Assembly: GCA_002483145.1 (NCBI GenBank)
Contig: DLHJ01000019.1
Location: 186,001-250,000, forward strand
DNA length: 64,000 bases
Source: Cellvibrio sp. UBA7671
GTDB taxonomy: Bacteria; Pseudomonadota; Gammaproteobacteria; Pseudomonadales; Cellvibrionaceae
Reading direction: 5' to 3'
Shown here: positions 1 to 8,379 of the stretch, in pieces
Numbering within the stretch: position 1 is the stretch's first letter
How the letters are laid out: the number at the start of each line of letters is the position of its first letter
Notes under the pieces: generated by a model
Database searches by the model: none
The model's input: only the letters and a program-made list of their open reading frames with translations
Told to the model about the DNA's origin: nothing
Translations under genes and position numbers: made by a program

Positions 1-885
1 ATCCCGGCCAAATTCGTTATGGGAGAAGCTGTAATCCGACTCAATACGATAGTCACCAGCAGCGGTCGCAGTTGCCAATGCCTGACTCAAGAAAGGAGAT
101 TCACTGACCTTGCGCCAGAACAGTGATTCCCAGGATTCACCGGCCTGCCTGCCACTATGTTTCTGCAACACTACGCCGACAGAGGTGGTGGTGGGGGAGA
201 TGGGAATCACCCAGAACCAGGCGTCGCTCAAGCGCATTACGATGATGTCGCCAGCAGTATCGCCTTGATCGCGCGTCATGTTTTCAAAATGGTTGAACAC
301 AGCCATGCGTCCGGGGTAGGGCAAGGAGGATTTCTCCAACTTCATCGCCCGCCCCATCACACAATGCCTGCCACTGGCATCAATCACCCAATCAGCGGTA
401 AGGGTTGATGTATTACCCTCGTGCTCCGTTTCAATATGCCATTGCTCCCCATTACGGGAAACTGAGACAACGCGCGTTTCTTCCTGAACCTGCGCCCCCA
501 GTTGCTGGGCATGGCGCAGAAGAATCTCATCGAAACGGGCGCGCTCGACTTGATAGGCCATGTCCAGACCGGGAATCCAGCCCTTGGCAAACACATTTCG
601 AACCGTGCGTGAGCGATCTGCCAGGGTAAATTGTGCACCACGTTTCTCAATGAAGCCGGCTGTGGCGATCTTCTCCCACACGCCAATTTTTTTCAGTATT
701 GAGTTACCGTTCGGCAGAAGTGATTCGCCGATATGAAAGCGAGGGAATTTCTCGCGCTCCACTACCAGAGCATCAATTCCCCTTTGAGCCAAGCGGGAGG
801 CGGCCACACTTCCAGCGGGACCGCCACCAATGATCACCACCTTATGTTGGGCTGTTGACGAGGCTAAAGCAGGCAGTGAAGACAT
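1..885 (-). CDS. FAD-dependent halogenase-like oxidoreductase (C-terminus cut off)
   Basis: The gene runs off the left edge; 295 N-terminal residues are present. A dinucleotide-binding motif GGGPAG lies at about residues 20-25, followed by a GESLLP segment as in flavin halogenases and geranylgeranyl-reductase-type enzymes. WFWVIP at residues 223-228 fits the WxWxIP signature of flavin-dependent halogenases. Known family members use FADH2 to halogenate aromatic or pyrrole substrates, or act as oxidoreductases in pigment (aryl polyene, xanthomonadin) clusters. The start ATG is at 885; a small exported protein lies 19 bp upstream on the same strand, so the two are probably co-transcribed. Whether it truly halogenates cannot be told without the missing C-terminus and the catalytic lysine context. 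The family is clear; the substrate is unknown. Confidence 0.8.
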   Translation of the reverse strand, partial: MSSLPALASSTAQHKVVIIGGGPAGSVAASRLAQRGIDALVVEREKFPRFHIGESLLPNGNSILKKIGVWEKIATAGFIEKRGAQFTLADRSRTVRNVFAKGWIPGLDMAYQVERARFDEILLRHAQQLGAQVQEETRVVSVSRNGEQWHIETEHEGNTSTLTADWVIDASGRHCVMGRAMKLEKSSLPYPGRMAVFNHFENMTRDQGDTAGDIIVMRLSDAWFWVIPISPTTTSVGVVLQKHSGRQAGESWESLFWRKVSESPFLSQALATATAAGDYRIESDYSFSHNEFGRD

Positions 886-904
886 ATGGCAACCGTTACA
901 CTGC

Positions 905-1309
905 TTAATTGAGTGCACTCAACTGCATATTCTTGCTGATGTCCCCTGCAACATTCTTCACCCAGCTCAGGTAATTGCGATGGATGTAGCGCTTGCCGTC
1001 CTTCTCTTTATATTTCAGGTTTTCGCTGGATACGTACTCGATACGAACTTGTTTGAGGTCGTGATAAATCGCGATACGTGCAACATGGGAACGAAGATTG
1101 AGGGTTGCATCAATCTTGCCATTGCTCTCGCCGCTTACAACCCAACCGCGTGTTACCAACGCGCGCTTTATATCGCTGGTGACTTGGAACTCGGTCAGAC
1201 CTGCGGGTACAGCAACAGGATCCGGGTTGACCAGTTCAGGTGCGGCTTGTGCAGACAGTGCAAACATGACCGCGATTGATGTAATGACAGACCAGAATAG
1301 ACGTTTCAT
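905..1309 (-). CDS. small exported protein of unknown function
   Basis: This 134-residue protein has a clear signal peptide (MKRLFWS, a hydrophobic core, likely cleavage after SAQA). The mature part contains GWVV, a segment of alternating basic and hydrophobic residues (RIAIYHD, RIEYVSSENL) and a conserved-looking IHRNYLSWVKN tail. Similar small periplasmic proteins are widespread in proteobacteria, but I cannot name a function. The start at 1309 was chosen because AGGAG stands just upstream and the signal peptide begins there; the frame stays open to an ATG at 1495 but that extension has no leader character. It ends 19 bp before the halogenase-like gene, so the two probably form an operon. 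Confidence 0.75.
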   Translation of the reverse strand: MKRLFWSVITSIAVMFALSAQAAPELVNPDPVAVPAGLTEFQVTSDIKRALVTRGWVVSGESNGKIDATLNLRSHVARIAIYHDLKQVRIEYVSSENLKYKEKDGKRYIHRNYLSWVKNVAGDISKNMQLSALN

Positions 1310-1628
1310 AGATAACTCCTTGTGAGTTTTAGGGGGGCTAACGAGACCGGCGAGAGTATAAGCATCGACTTTCATTAAATCGAGCTTGTCATGTCGCAGT
1401 TGGGCGACAAATCTGCCGCAATTTTTGGATTGAAACCAATAATGCGGCAGTTTTATGTCGAATTTCTTTACGGTTTGTCTCTCGTAATGTGACACGCCTA
1501 TCGTTATTTTGTTGATTTTAGTGACATTTTTTTAGTGGTGTGAATTTTGCTGATTATGGCGACAATTGGGCGCAACAGATGAAAGCCTCAGATGCGCCCC
1601 TATAGCCGAGTAAACTCAGGGTAATCTT
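1310..1628. other. divergent intergenic region with two inverted repeats
   Basis: No gene is seen here. The region must hold the promoters of the leftward small exported protein and the rightward PEP-CTERM-like gene. Two inverted repeats stand next to each other: TGTCGC (1392-1397) with GCGACA (1404-1409), and CTGCCGCA (1413-1420) with TGCGGCAG (1443-1450), the latter followed by TTTT. They could be operators or leader hairpins of the leftward transcript. I could not assign a convincing -35/-10 pair. Confidence 0.5.
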
Positions 1629-2240
1629 ATGTCTCTTAAATCTATCTACACCTCATGTCTGGTTGCCGTGCTTGGAGCCCTTAGCGCCGGTGCTAGCGCC
1701 AATCTTATCGTGAATGGCGGTTTTGAAGACAATAATGTGGCTGCCGGTAATTGGGCCTATTTTTCTTCTGCCAGTGTCAACGGTTGGGATGGGGACAATA
1801 TTGAAATTTGGGATAGCTTTGGTGGCGTGGTTGCCCCTGAAGGTACCCAGCACGCAGAGCTGAATGCCCATCCCTTCGACGGCAGCGTCTTCTCGATTTA
1901 CCAAAGTTTTGCCACCGTTGTTGGCCAAACTTATGATGTTTCGTTCTTCTACAGTGCGCGTGTCAACGCCAACGAGCAGTTTTCATTTAGTGCTGGCAGC
2001 CTCGCAGCAGTGCTGAATGACCATGTTGTGGGTAGTTGGAAGCAGTACACAGGTAGCTTCGTTGCCAGCAGTGCATTGAGTACTATTACGTTTACTACTT
2101 ATGACGCTGGCACTTTAGGCAACTTTTTAGATGGTGTTGTGGTCACTGCGAAAGCGAGTGTAGTGGAGTCCAATCCATTAGTGATGCTGCTGGTTGGTCT
2201 TGCCGGTTTGATTTTGATCAGAAGAAAAAATCACGCGTGA
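1629..2240 (+). CDS. secreted protein with PEP-CTERM-like sorting tail
   Basis: This 203-residue protein has a signal peptide (residues 1 to about 24, ending GASA). Its body starts NLIVNGGFE, a pattern common in DUF642-like and other jelly-roll extracellular domains. The C-terminus reads VVESNPLVMLLV, then a hydrophobic helix and RRKNHA. This has the layout of a PEP-CTERM/exosortase signal (short motif, transmembrane helix, basic tail), but the usual PEP triplet is replaced by ESN. A second protein at 20455 carries a standard VPEP signal, so an exosortase probably exists elsewhere in the genome. The role is likely extracellular or envelope-associated; the ligand is unknown. A strong terminator follows. 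Confidence 0.75.
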   Translation: MSLKSIYTSCLVAVLGALSAGASANLIVNGGFEDNNVAAGNWAYFSSASVNGWDGDNIEIWDSFGGVVAPEGTQHAELNAHPFDGSVFSIYQSFATVVGQTYDVSFFYSARVNANEQFSFSAGSLAAVLNDHVVGSWKQYTGSFVASSALSTITFTTYDAGTLGNFLDGVVVTAKASVVESNPLVMLLVGLAGLILIRRKNHA

Positions 2241-2269
2241 TAATTTGCTGAATAAATCCCTCAGAATTT

Positions 2270-2307
2270 AAAACCCCAAGGTTTGCTCTAGTGAGCCTTG
2301 GGGTTTT
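2270..2307. terminator. bidirectional Rho-independent terminator
   Basis: AAAACCCCAAG (2270-2280) pairs perfectly with CTTGGGGTTTT (2297-2307), with an inner GCTC/GAGC stem. It lies between the rightward PEP-CTERM-like gene and the end of the leftward transglutaminase gene and can serve both. Confidence 0.85.
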
Positions 2308-2342
2308 GTGTTTTGGCGATCTTGTTTACTGCTAAATGATGA

Positions 2343-4355
2343 TTAGCGCGGAAATTGTTTGACCGCTTGCTGCAGTTGCGGCAATTGTTCAGGGCGATTT
2401 TGATAGGCCACTTGTTCAAATAACTGTGCGATTTGGGTTAAGCCATTTTTCAGCTGCGGTTCGCTGTAGAGCACACGGTGGATAAAATCACCGAGAGTTT
2501 CACCGGTTTTGCGCCGGTAGCCGAGCTGTGCCAATTTCTGTTCCAGCTTTTTGACTGCTTTTGTTTCCGGACGCAATAGCGCGCCCTTTTGATTGCGTAA
2601 TAGCGCCCAAGCAAACAGCCCCGCGCCGACCAAGCCCAAACCAATCAGCCAGAGGGTGATGCGCCAGGTTTCAGTGCCGCCCAGCAGGCGCGACAACAAG
2701 CCCTCTTGCGCCTCGCTATCGTAGTTCAACACCCAGCGCTGCCAGGTATAGGTGGCGGCGTCCCAGCGCAGCTGCAGGTTGTATAGCAATTTAGAGGATC
2801 GCCAAGCGTTGGCGACTAGTTGCTGATCACTTTCCCCCAAGGCCTCGTTCATGCCCTGTTGGATGCGGTTGGGCGCAACGGCGGCAGTGGGGTCGATCAT
2901 TTGCCAGCCTGTGCCCTCGATCCAGACTTCCGTCCAGGCGTGGGCATCCGATTGGCTGACCAGCAGGTAGTTCTCCACCGGATTCCAGCGTCCACCCTGA
3001 TAACCCACAACCACTCGCGCCGGTATGCCTGCCGCGCGCAACAAAAACGCAAAGGCACTGGAAAAGTGTTCGCAGAAGCCGCGTTTGGTCGTCAGTAAAA
3101 ACTCATCAACAGAATGTTGGCCGAGCAGTGGGGGCTGCAAGGTGTAGGTAAATTCGCGGTTAAACAGTGCCAGGGCCTGGGCGATAATTTGCGCATCGCC
3201 GAGGTTTTGACTGCGCCAGCTTTCAGCCAGAGCGCGAGTTTGCGGATTGCTATCGCGCGGCAGGCGAGTGTAGTTGTCACGTTGCAGCTTGTTGAGCTGG
3301 GGCGGTTCCGGCCATTCAATTTGCAGCGCCGAGCTGACCTGATAGCGCATCCGCTGGGCGACAGGGATGCGGTTCATCAGCAGAGAGTCGGCGGTGATAC
3401 GAATCGAGTTGCTGGTATTTTCTACCCTTTGTGCGGTCATCAAACTGAATAGCCAGGGTTGGCCATGAGGTTCAACGATGATGCTGTAGTCGGTCAGTTC
3501 GCGCTTGATAGCCTTATCGTCGTTTGGAGCGCGCGACTGCACTCCCCAGGTATCACGCATACGCCAGGTGCGACCGTCAAAAGTATCCAATACCAAACCG
3601 CGCCAATAGAGCTGGTTGACGGGCGGTGGTTGGTCGGCGAATCCGACCCGGAAGGCAGGTGAGCGATCAAGCGCAAGATTGCCTAAATCGCCGGGTGAAA
3701 GGCTGTCGCTAAAACCGGTTTTGGCCGCCTGTTGGTTGGGGATCGCCCAGAGCGGGCCGAGGCGTGGAATCACCACAAATAGCACCAGCATGATCGGCAG
3801 CGCATGCAGCAGTATCATGCCGCCGCGTTTGAAGCGCATGCCAGTGGATTGCGCATGGGTGAGATAGAGCGAACGCCAGCTGGCGAGCAGCAATACGACA
3901 CAGAGGAGCGCGTAAGCGGCGGCCTGCGGGGTTTGGCTAAACAGGAATTGGGTGGCGGTGATGATAAAGCCGATAAACAACAGCAGTTGTGCGTCGCGCC
4001 CGGAATTCACCTCTAGCAGCTTCAGCGAAAAGGCACAAACCAGCAAACCTACCATGGTTTCGGTGCCGGTTTTACCGGCATAGCTGGCGAATAAACCGCC
4101 AGCACAGATCAATGCCAGCAGGGTTTTGACCAAGCTGCCGGGCGTGCCCCAGCGGCCGCGAAACATCTGCGTGCGCCAGAAGGCTGTAATCGCCCACACC
4201 AGCCAGAGCCAGAAAGGCAGGTTGAACAACAGTGGCAGGATCAGCATAGCCTGCATGACCAATAGCCAGGCCAGTTTATCGCGCGCCAGATACTCCGCTT
4301 GTTTGGGGGGCTTGCCGGAGGGGGTGAGACGGGGGCGCCATGGCTTAGCGAGCAT
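2343..4355 (-). CDS. TgpA-type membrane transglutaminase-like protein
   Basis: About 670 residues. The N-terminus has several membrane helices (DUF3488 type). A long periplasmic part holds a transglutaminase core, and a last membrane helix and cytoplasmic tail follow. The catalytic triad is visible: Cys428 in RGFCEHFSS, His472 in DAHAWTEVW and Asp488 in QMIDPTA. The family (TgpA of Pseudomonas) is a membrane protein with periplasmic transglutaminase activity; its physiological substrate is not settled. I placed the start at ATG 4355, overlapping the DUF58 stop by 11 bp. An in-frame ATG at 4421 would overlap much further into DUF58 and add a non-membrane leader. It is the last gene of the MoxR-DUF58-TgpA operon, a common arrangement. 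Confidence 0.9.
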   Translation of the reverse strand: MLAKPWRPRLTPSGKPPKQAEYLARDKLAWLLVMQAMLILPLLFNLPFWLWLVWAITAFWRTQMFRGRWGTPGSLVKTLLALICAGGLFASYAGKTGTETMVGLLVCAFSLKLLEVNSGRDAQLLLFIGFIITATQFLFSQTPQAAAYALLCVVLLLASWRSLYLTHAQSTGMRFKRGGMILLHALPIMLVLFVVIPRLGPLWAIPNQQAAKTGFSDSLSPGDLGNLALDRSPAFRVGFADQPPPVNQLYWRGLVLDTFDGRTWRMRDTWGVQSRAPNDDKAIKRELTDYSIIVEPHGQPWLFSLMTAQRVENTSNSIRITADSLLMNRIPVAQRMRYQVSSALQIEWPEPPQLNKLQRDNYTRLPRDSNPQTRALAESWRSQNLGDAQIIAQALALFNREFTYTLQPPLLGQHSVDEFLLTTKRGFCEHFSSAFAFLLRAAGIPARVVVGYQGGRWNPVENYLLVSQSDAHAWTEVWIEGTGWQMIDPTAAVAPNRIQQGMNEALGESDQQLVANAWRSSKLLYNLQLRWDAATYTWQRWVLNYDSEAQEGLLSRLLGGTETWRITLWLIGLGLVGAGLFAWALLRNQKGALLRPETKAVKKLEQKLAQLGYRRKTGETLGDFIHRVLYSEPQLKNGLTQIAQLFEQVAYQNRPEQLPQLQQAVKQFPR

Positions 4356-5334
4356 GTTTGGCCTCGCGCGGCAGGTTAAATTCTCCCAGTGCAGTAAGCA
4401 CGGCTTGTTGGTGATGCTCACCTAATGCCGGTGCAAGATTGAGCCCCGGCAGACGTAAACCATAGGGAATCTGCCGCCGCTCGTAGTCCAGTGCCCAGTA
4501 ACACAGGCCGGACAGCCGCAGTTCTTGCGGATGGTTCAGGCTGTCCCAATCGAGCCATTTTTCGGCGGACAAATAGGCCTCGTATTCTTTGGTAAACAGG
4601 CCTTTGTCTTGTGCAAATTGCTTCCAGGCGATGTGTTTGATGGGATCGCCCGCCTGGTAATCGCGCAGGCCGCTAAAGTCATCACCGCCGCGCTGGCTGG
4701 TACCACCTTCTTCGCGGCCGTTGCTCGCTTGGGCATGGGGTTCATCGGTGAAGATTGGCGCGGGGTAGATAAGTGCGCTGGCGTCCAGGTTGAGCCAGGT
4801 CCAGCAGCGGATAATCCCGAGCGGAAAGCGGCTCTGCACCAGCAATCGCCCCGGCCGTAAGTAGCCGCGCTGCACACTTTGCGCCCGCACTATCACCTGC
4901 TGCGGCTCATTGTGGTCGAGGGTGATCACCTGAGTTTCACCTCCCGGCCAGCGCAGTTCCAGATTGTCACATCCGGCTTTGTTGATGCAGTTCAGTTCCA
5001 AAACAAAGGCTGCCGGGTCACCGGCAAATGCCGGACGCGCACCCACAAAACGGATGCTAATGCCGGCGAGGTTGGCAAAAGCGTGGAGGATGCTGACCAC
5101 AAAAATACTGACCAGCAGGTAGCTCAACGCCAGGATCAGGTTGTTCTGGTAATTGGTACCGAGCAGCCAAATTACGAAGGTGATGGCCGTGTAGAGCAAG
5201 CCGGTCAGGTTGGGAAACGTGTAGAGATTTTTGCGGTTGAGATGCACCTGTCGCGCACGCGGGGAGCGCTGGTCGATCCAGCGATAAAAGCGGGTTTCCC
5301 AAGCGTTGCGCAGAGAGGTGATAAGGCTGGTCAT
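4345..5334 (-). CDS. DUF58 membrane protein of the MoxR operon
   Basis: This 329-residue protein has two close membrane helices near residues 40-90, then a soluble part with the DUF58 hallmark GLRDYQAGDPIKHIAWK around residues 220-240. DUF58 proteins are usually encoded beside MoxR ATPases and transglutaminase-like proteins and are thought to form a von-Willebrand-like adaptor for the ATPase. The gene begins 3 bp after moxR ends and overlaps the transglutaminase gene, which implies tight co-expression. The biochemical role is not established. Confidence 0.9.
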   Translation of the reverse strand: MTSLITSLRNAWETRFYRWIDQRSPRARQVHLNRKNLYTFPNLTGLLYTAITFVIWLLGTNYQNNLILALSYLLVSIFVVSILHAFANLAGISIRFVGARPAFAGDPAAFVLELNCINKAGCDNLELRWPGGETQVITLDHNEPQQVIVRAQSVQRGYLRPGRLLVQSRFPLGIIRCWTWLNLDASALIYPAPIFTDEPHAQASNGREEGGTSQRGGDDFSGLRDYQAGDPIKHIAWKQFAQDKGLFTKEYEAYLSAEKWLDWDSLNHPQELRLSGLCYWALDYERRQIPYGLRLPGLNLAPALGEHHQQAVLTALGEFNLPREAKHAR

Positions 5335-5337
5335 GGC

Positions 5338-6252
5338 TTAGCCCAACACATTCACGCTGTCGCGCAGATGTTTCACCAGCGGTTCCGAATCCTGACTGTG
5401 GCCGCGCCCGCGTACCCGATGGCCGACTACTGCGGGCAATACGGTCTGTACATCTTCCGGTACCAAATATTCGCGGTTGTGGATCAGCGCCCAAGCCTTA
5501 GCCGCACGCAAGAGCGCGAGTGCACCACGCGGCGATAAACCGTAGGCGAACTGTGTATCGCTGCGGGTAAAAGCGACCAGCCGCTGCACATAATCGAGCA
5601 GTGAATCGCTGGCTTTGACCTGGTGTACCGCCGCTTGGATTGCTGAAAGTTGTTCGTGGGTGACAATGGGAGTGAGTTGGCGGATACGCGCGCGTGGATC
5701 AACACCTTCAAACAGCATTCGCTCGGATGCCGGGCTGGGATAGCCGAGCGAGATACGCATTAAAAAACGGTCGAGTTGTGATTCCGGCAGTGGAAATGTC
5801 CCGCTTTGCGATAATGGGTTTTGCGTCGCTATCACGAAAAAGGGTTTAGGCAGTGGGCGGCTTTTTCCTTCGATGGTGACTTGCCCTTCCTCCATTGCTT
5901 CGAGCAAAGCACTCTGGGTTTTGGGTGAACTGCGGTTGATTTCATCGGCCAACAACACTTGGGTAAACACCGGACCGGGATGAAATTTAAACACCCCTTG
6001 CTCACGCTCAAAAATCGCCACCCCGAGAATATCAGCAGGCAGTAAATCGCTGGTGAATTGCACCCGTTCAAACTTCAAACCCAAAACTTTGGCGAGGCAG
6101 TGGGCGAGGGTGGTTTTGCCCATGCCGGGCAGGTCCTCAATTAACAGATGGCCTTCGGCGAACAGGCAGGCGAGGGACAAACGCACCTGTTGATCTTTAC
6201 CTAAAACGATTTGGTCGACTTGCTGAATAATGTTGCTGATCAGTGACTGCAT
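5338..6252 (-). CDS. MoxR-family AAA+ ATPase
   Basis: This 304-residue AAA+ protein has a Walker A at residues 41-48 (LPGMGKTT) and a Walker B at 99-106 (VLLADEIN), followed by sensor-1 TQNP (about 140) and a C-terminal helical lid. MoxR ATPases are chaperone-like proteins that help mature or assemble partners, often with DUF58 or VWA proteins. It is the first gene of the leftward operon moxR-DUF58-tgpA. The length is normal for the family and all nucleotide-binding motifs are intact. Confidence 0.93.
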   Translation of the reverse strand: MQSLISNIIQQVDQIVLGKDQQVRLSLACLFAEGHLLIEDLPGMGKTTLAHCLAKVLGLKFERVQFTSDLLPADILGVAIFEREQGVFKFHPGPVFTQVLLADEINRSSPKTQSALLEAMEEGQVTIEGKSRPLPKPFFVIATQNPLSQSGTFPLPESQLDRFLMRISLGYPSPASERMLFEGVDPRARIRQLTPIVTHEQLSAIQAAVHQVKASDSLLDYVQRLVAFTRSDTQFAYGLSPRGALALLRAAKAWALIHNREYLVPEDVQTVLPAVVGHRVRGRGHSQDSEPLVKHLRDSVNVLG

Positions 6253-6360
6253 GGATAACCCTGATAATCAATTGGCCAGATGGGAGCATAGCGCAGCGGG
6301 ATATTTGATGGGGATAAAGAATCGCAAAGCTGGCGCCAGTTCACGCGCGCTGCCGGGTGT

Positions 6361-7338
6361 CTACTCGGCAGCAACCACGCAATTGCGCCCCTGCTGTTTG
6401 GCTTGATAAACCGCTTTGTCGGCGCGTATAAACCAATCTTCCGGGGTTTCATTGATGTGTAATTGCGCGCAGCCAAACGACGCCGTGAGTGCACCGTCGG
6501 GATCATTGAGTTCCATCTCAATTTGCACGCGCAGCTGTTCCGCAATCACCAATGCATCGGCGAGGTGTGTGTTGCGCGCAAGCACCACAAACTCCTCTCC
6601 GCCAAAACGGAAAACCCTATCTGTTTTGCGTACGCGCCGTGTCAACAAGTGGGCCAGATCAACCAATACGTCATCACCAGTGGTATGGCCGAATTTGTCA
6701 TTCACCATTTTGAAGAAATCCAAATCCAGAATAATCAACGTCGCGGGGGTTTGGTTGCGCGCGCAGTCTGCAATACTCAGACGCATCTCTTCATCCATCG
6801 CGCGGCGGTTACCGAGTTGGGTGAGTGCATCCTGATTGGCATAACCTTGCAGCAACAATTGTTGTTTGTGGGTCAGGAGTGCGAAAACGTAGGCCATGCT
6901 GCCGCACATCAGCAGCGAGGCAACCATGGCAAAGGCTTCCGTGGTGGTATTGAGTTTTATTGCAATAGGCAGGACTGCGGCGATGGTCAGTCCATTGGCA
7001 ATCAGTGCGGCTGTTGCGTTAAGCAGAAAGAAATTGGCAATCAGCGATGGGAACAGCCAGAACACATAGATGGGTTCATTGAGATGGGCAACTGCAACCG
7101 CGCCTGAGGAATAGAGCAGGGCGGTAATATTGGAAACCAGTTGTGTCGCCTGGCCGAGTTTATAAGTGTAGATAGCACTACCTAGTGCAGCCATTACAAT
7201 GGCTAAGTCCACCGCCGCGTTGGCAATCTCGCCGTTAAGGTAGCGAATCACACAAAAGGGCGCGATAACCAAGCTTGCGAGTATGGCAAACAGATATACC
7301 ATCCCACGTTGGAACTTGTTCTTTGAGTCAGTCAGCAT
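6361..7338 (-). CDS. membrane diguanylate cyclase (GGDEF)
   Basis: About 325 residues. Five or six membrane helices occupy residues 12-155 and the GGDEF domain covers 165-325. The active-site motif is GGEEF (246-250), and an intact inhibitory site RKTD (237-240) stands five residues before it, so the enzyme should make c-di-GMP and be product-inhibited. The membrane part resembles MASE-type integral sensors; its signal is unknown. I chose ATG 7338, with a GGGAGA stretch upstream. The frame stays open to 7578, but that region overlaps the start of the divergent TatD gene and looks non-coding. Promoters of both genes must lie at 7339-7536. Confidence 0.88.
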   Translation of the reverse strand: MLTDSKNKFQRGMVYLFAILASLVIAPFCVIRYLNGEIANAAVDLAIVMAALGSAIYTYKLGQATQLVSNITALLYSSGAVAVAHLNEPIYVFWLFPSLIANFFLLNATAALIANGLTIAAVLPIAIKLNTTTEAFAMVASLLMCGSMAYVFALLTHKQQLLLQGYANQDALTQLGNRRAMDEEMRLSIADCARNQTPATLIILDLDFFKMVNDKFGHTTGDDVLVDLAHLLTRRVRKTDRVFRFGGEEFVVLARNTHLADALVIAEQLRVQIEMELNDPDGALTASFGCAQLHINETPEDWFIRADKAVYQAKQQGRNCVVAAE

Positions 7339-7536
7339 AATTGCCGGCAGATTCTCCCGTGTAGATATTGTCGCGCTGCTTAACCTGCATCGCTTTTTAC
7401 AGCTCACAGCATAGTCGCCAAATCGTAGTTTTGCCCACTTCATTGCGGAAGAATTTGGTGTTACCACATTAGCTACACTACCCTGCGAGCTGGTTTTTAG
7501 CTGATTTTCAGGTATTGGATAGGTAAATGAATCACT

Positions 7537-8379
7537 ATGTCCTGTTTCGATAATCGCTTTTTTGACAGTCATTGTCATTTCGATTTTGTAGAATTCAATG
7601 CTGACCGCGCCGCGCTTTGGCGAGCCTGCAATGCGGAGGGAATTACGCAGCTGTTAATACCCGGGGTCACACCAGATCAGTGGCAAACCGCCGCGCAGTT
7701 ATGTGTGCAATATGCTGGATTATGTTATGCAGCAGGTATTCATCCGCATTGGATCGTACAGCAGCCCTGGTTTCCAACTGATACCAATAATCTGTTGGAC
7801 AAGTCTGTGCGAGAAAAAATAACAGCACTCATCCTGCAAGAATTTAATCTTTCTACAAATGTGTGTGCCGCGCGCTGCGTCGCCGTGGGCGAGAGTGGTC
7901 TGGACAAGATGATCGCAACCCCCTTTGACTTGCAACAAGAATTACTCACAATCCACATTGATGTCGCCAGACAAATACATAAACCGCTGATTGTTCACTG
8001 CGTTCGGGCGCACAATGAAATGATTGCATTACTTAAAAAACACAAACCGGTAGCGGGTGGTGTGATTCATGCGTTTAGCGGCAGTTATGAAGTGGCACAG
8101 CAGTATGTGGACTTGGGCTTTTATCTTGGTATTGGCGGCACTATCACTTATGAACGCGCGCAAAAAACCCGCGCTGCTGCTGCAAAAATTCCACTGGAGT
8201 TTTTAGTGTTGGAGACAGATGCTCCGGATATGCCTCTGCATGGCAGCCAGGGGCAACGCAATAGTCCGGAATATCTTCCACAGATAGCGCAAGTGCTCGC
8301 GGATTTGCACGATGTAGCTGTGGATGAGATTGCCGCGGTCACCTACCGCAATACGATGCGTTTATTTCACCGCAGTTAA
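7537..8379 (+). CDS. yjjV: TatD-family metal-dependent hydrolase, YjjV-like
   Basis: This 280-residue TIM-barrel hydrolase has the metal ligands of the TatD family: DSHCHFDF at the N-terminus, the GESGLD glutamate region, IVHC with its histidine, and VLETDAPDMPL near the C-terminus. GGTITYERA and the long LETDAPDMPLHG stretch are closest to the YjjV subgroup. TatD proteins are Mg-dependent DNases or deoxyribonucleases; the role of YjjV is not defined. Its last 18 bases overlap the end of the leftward diguanylate cyclase gene. Confidence 0.88.
   Translation: MSCFDNRFFDSHCHFDFVEFNADRAALWRACNAEGITQLLIPGVTPDQWQTAAQLCVQYAGLCYAAGIHPHWIVQQPWFPTDTNNLLDKSVREKITALILQEFNLSTNVCAARCVAVGESGLDKMIATPFDLQQELLTIHIDVARQIHKPLIVHCVRAHNEMIALLKKHKPVAGGVIHAFSGSYEVAQQYVDLGFYLGIGGTITYERAQKTRAAAAKIPLEFLVLETDAPDMPLHGSQGQRNSPEYLPQIAQVLADLHDVAVDEIAAVTYRNTMRLFHRS

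Noticed and set aside
830-1279. 149-codon frame on the plus strand
   Set aside because: It lies opposite the small exported protein, which has a clear signal peptide and ribosome-binding site.
1310-1495. N-terminal extension of the small exported protein to 1495
   Set aside because: The extension would bury the signal peptide inside the protein; AGGAG at 1309 marks the real start.
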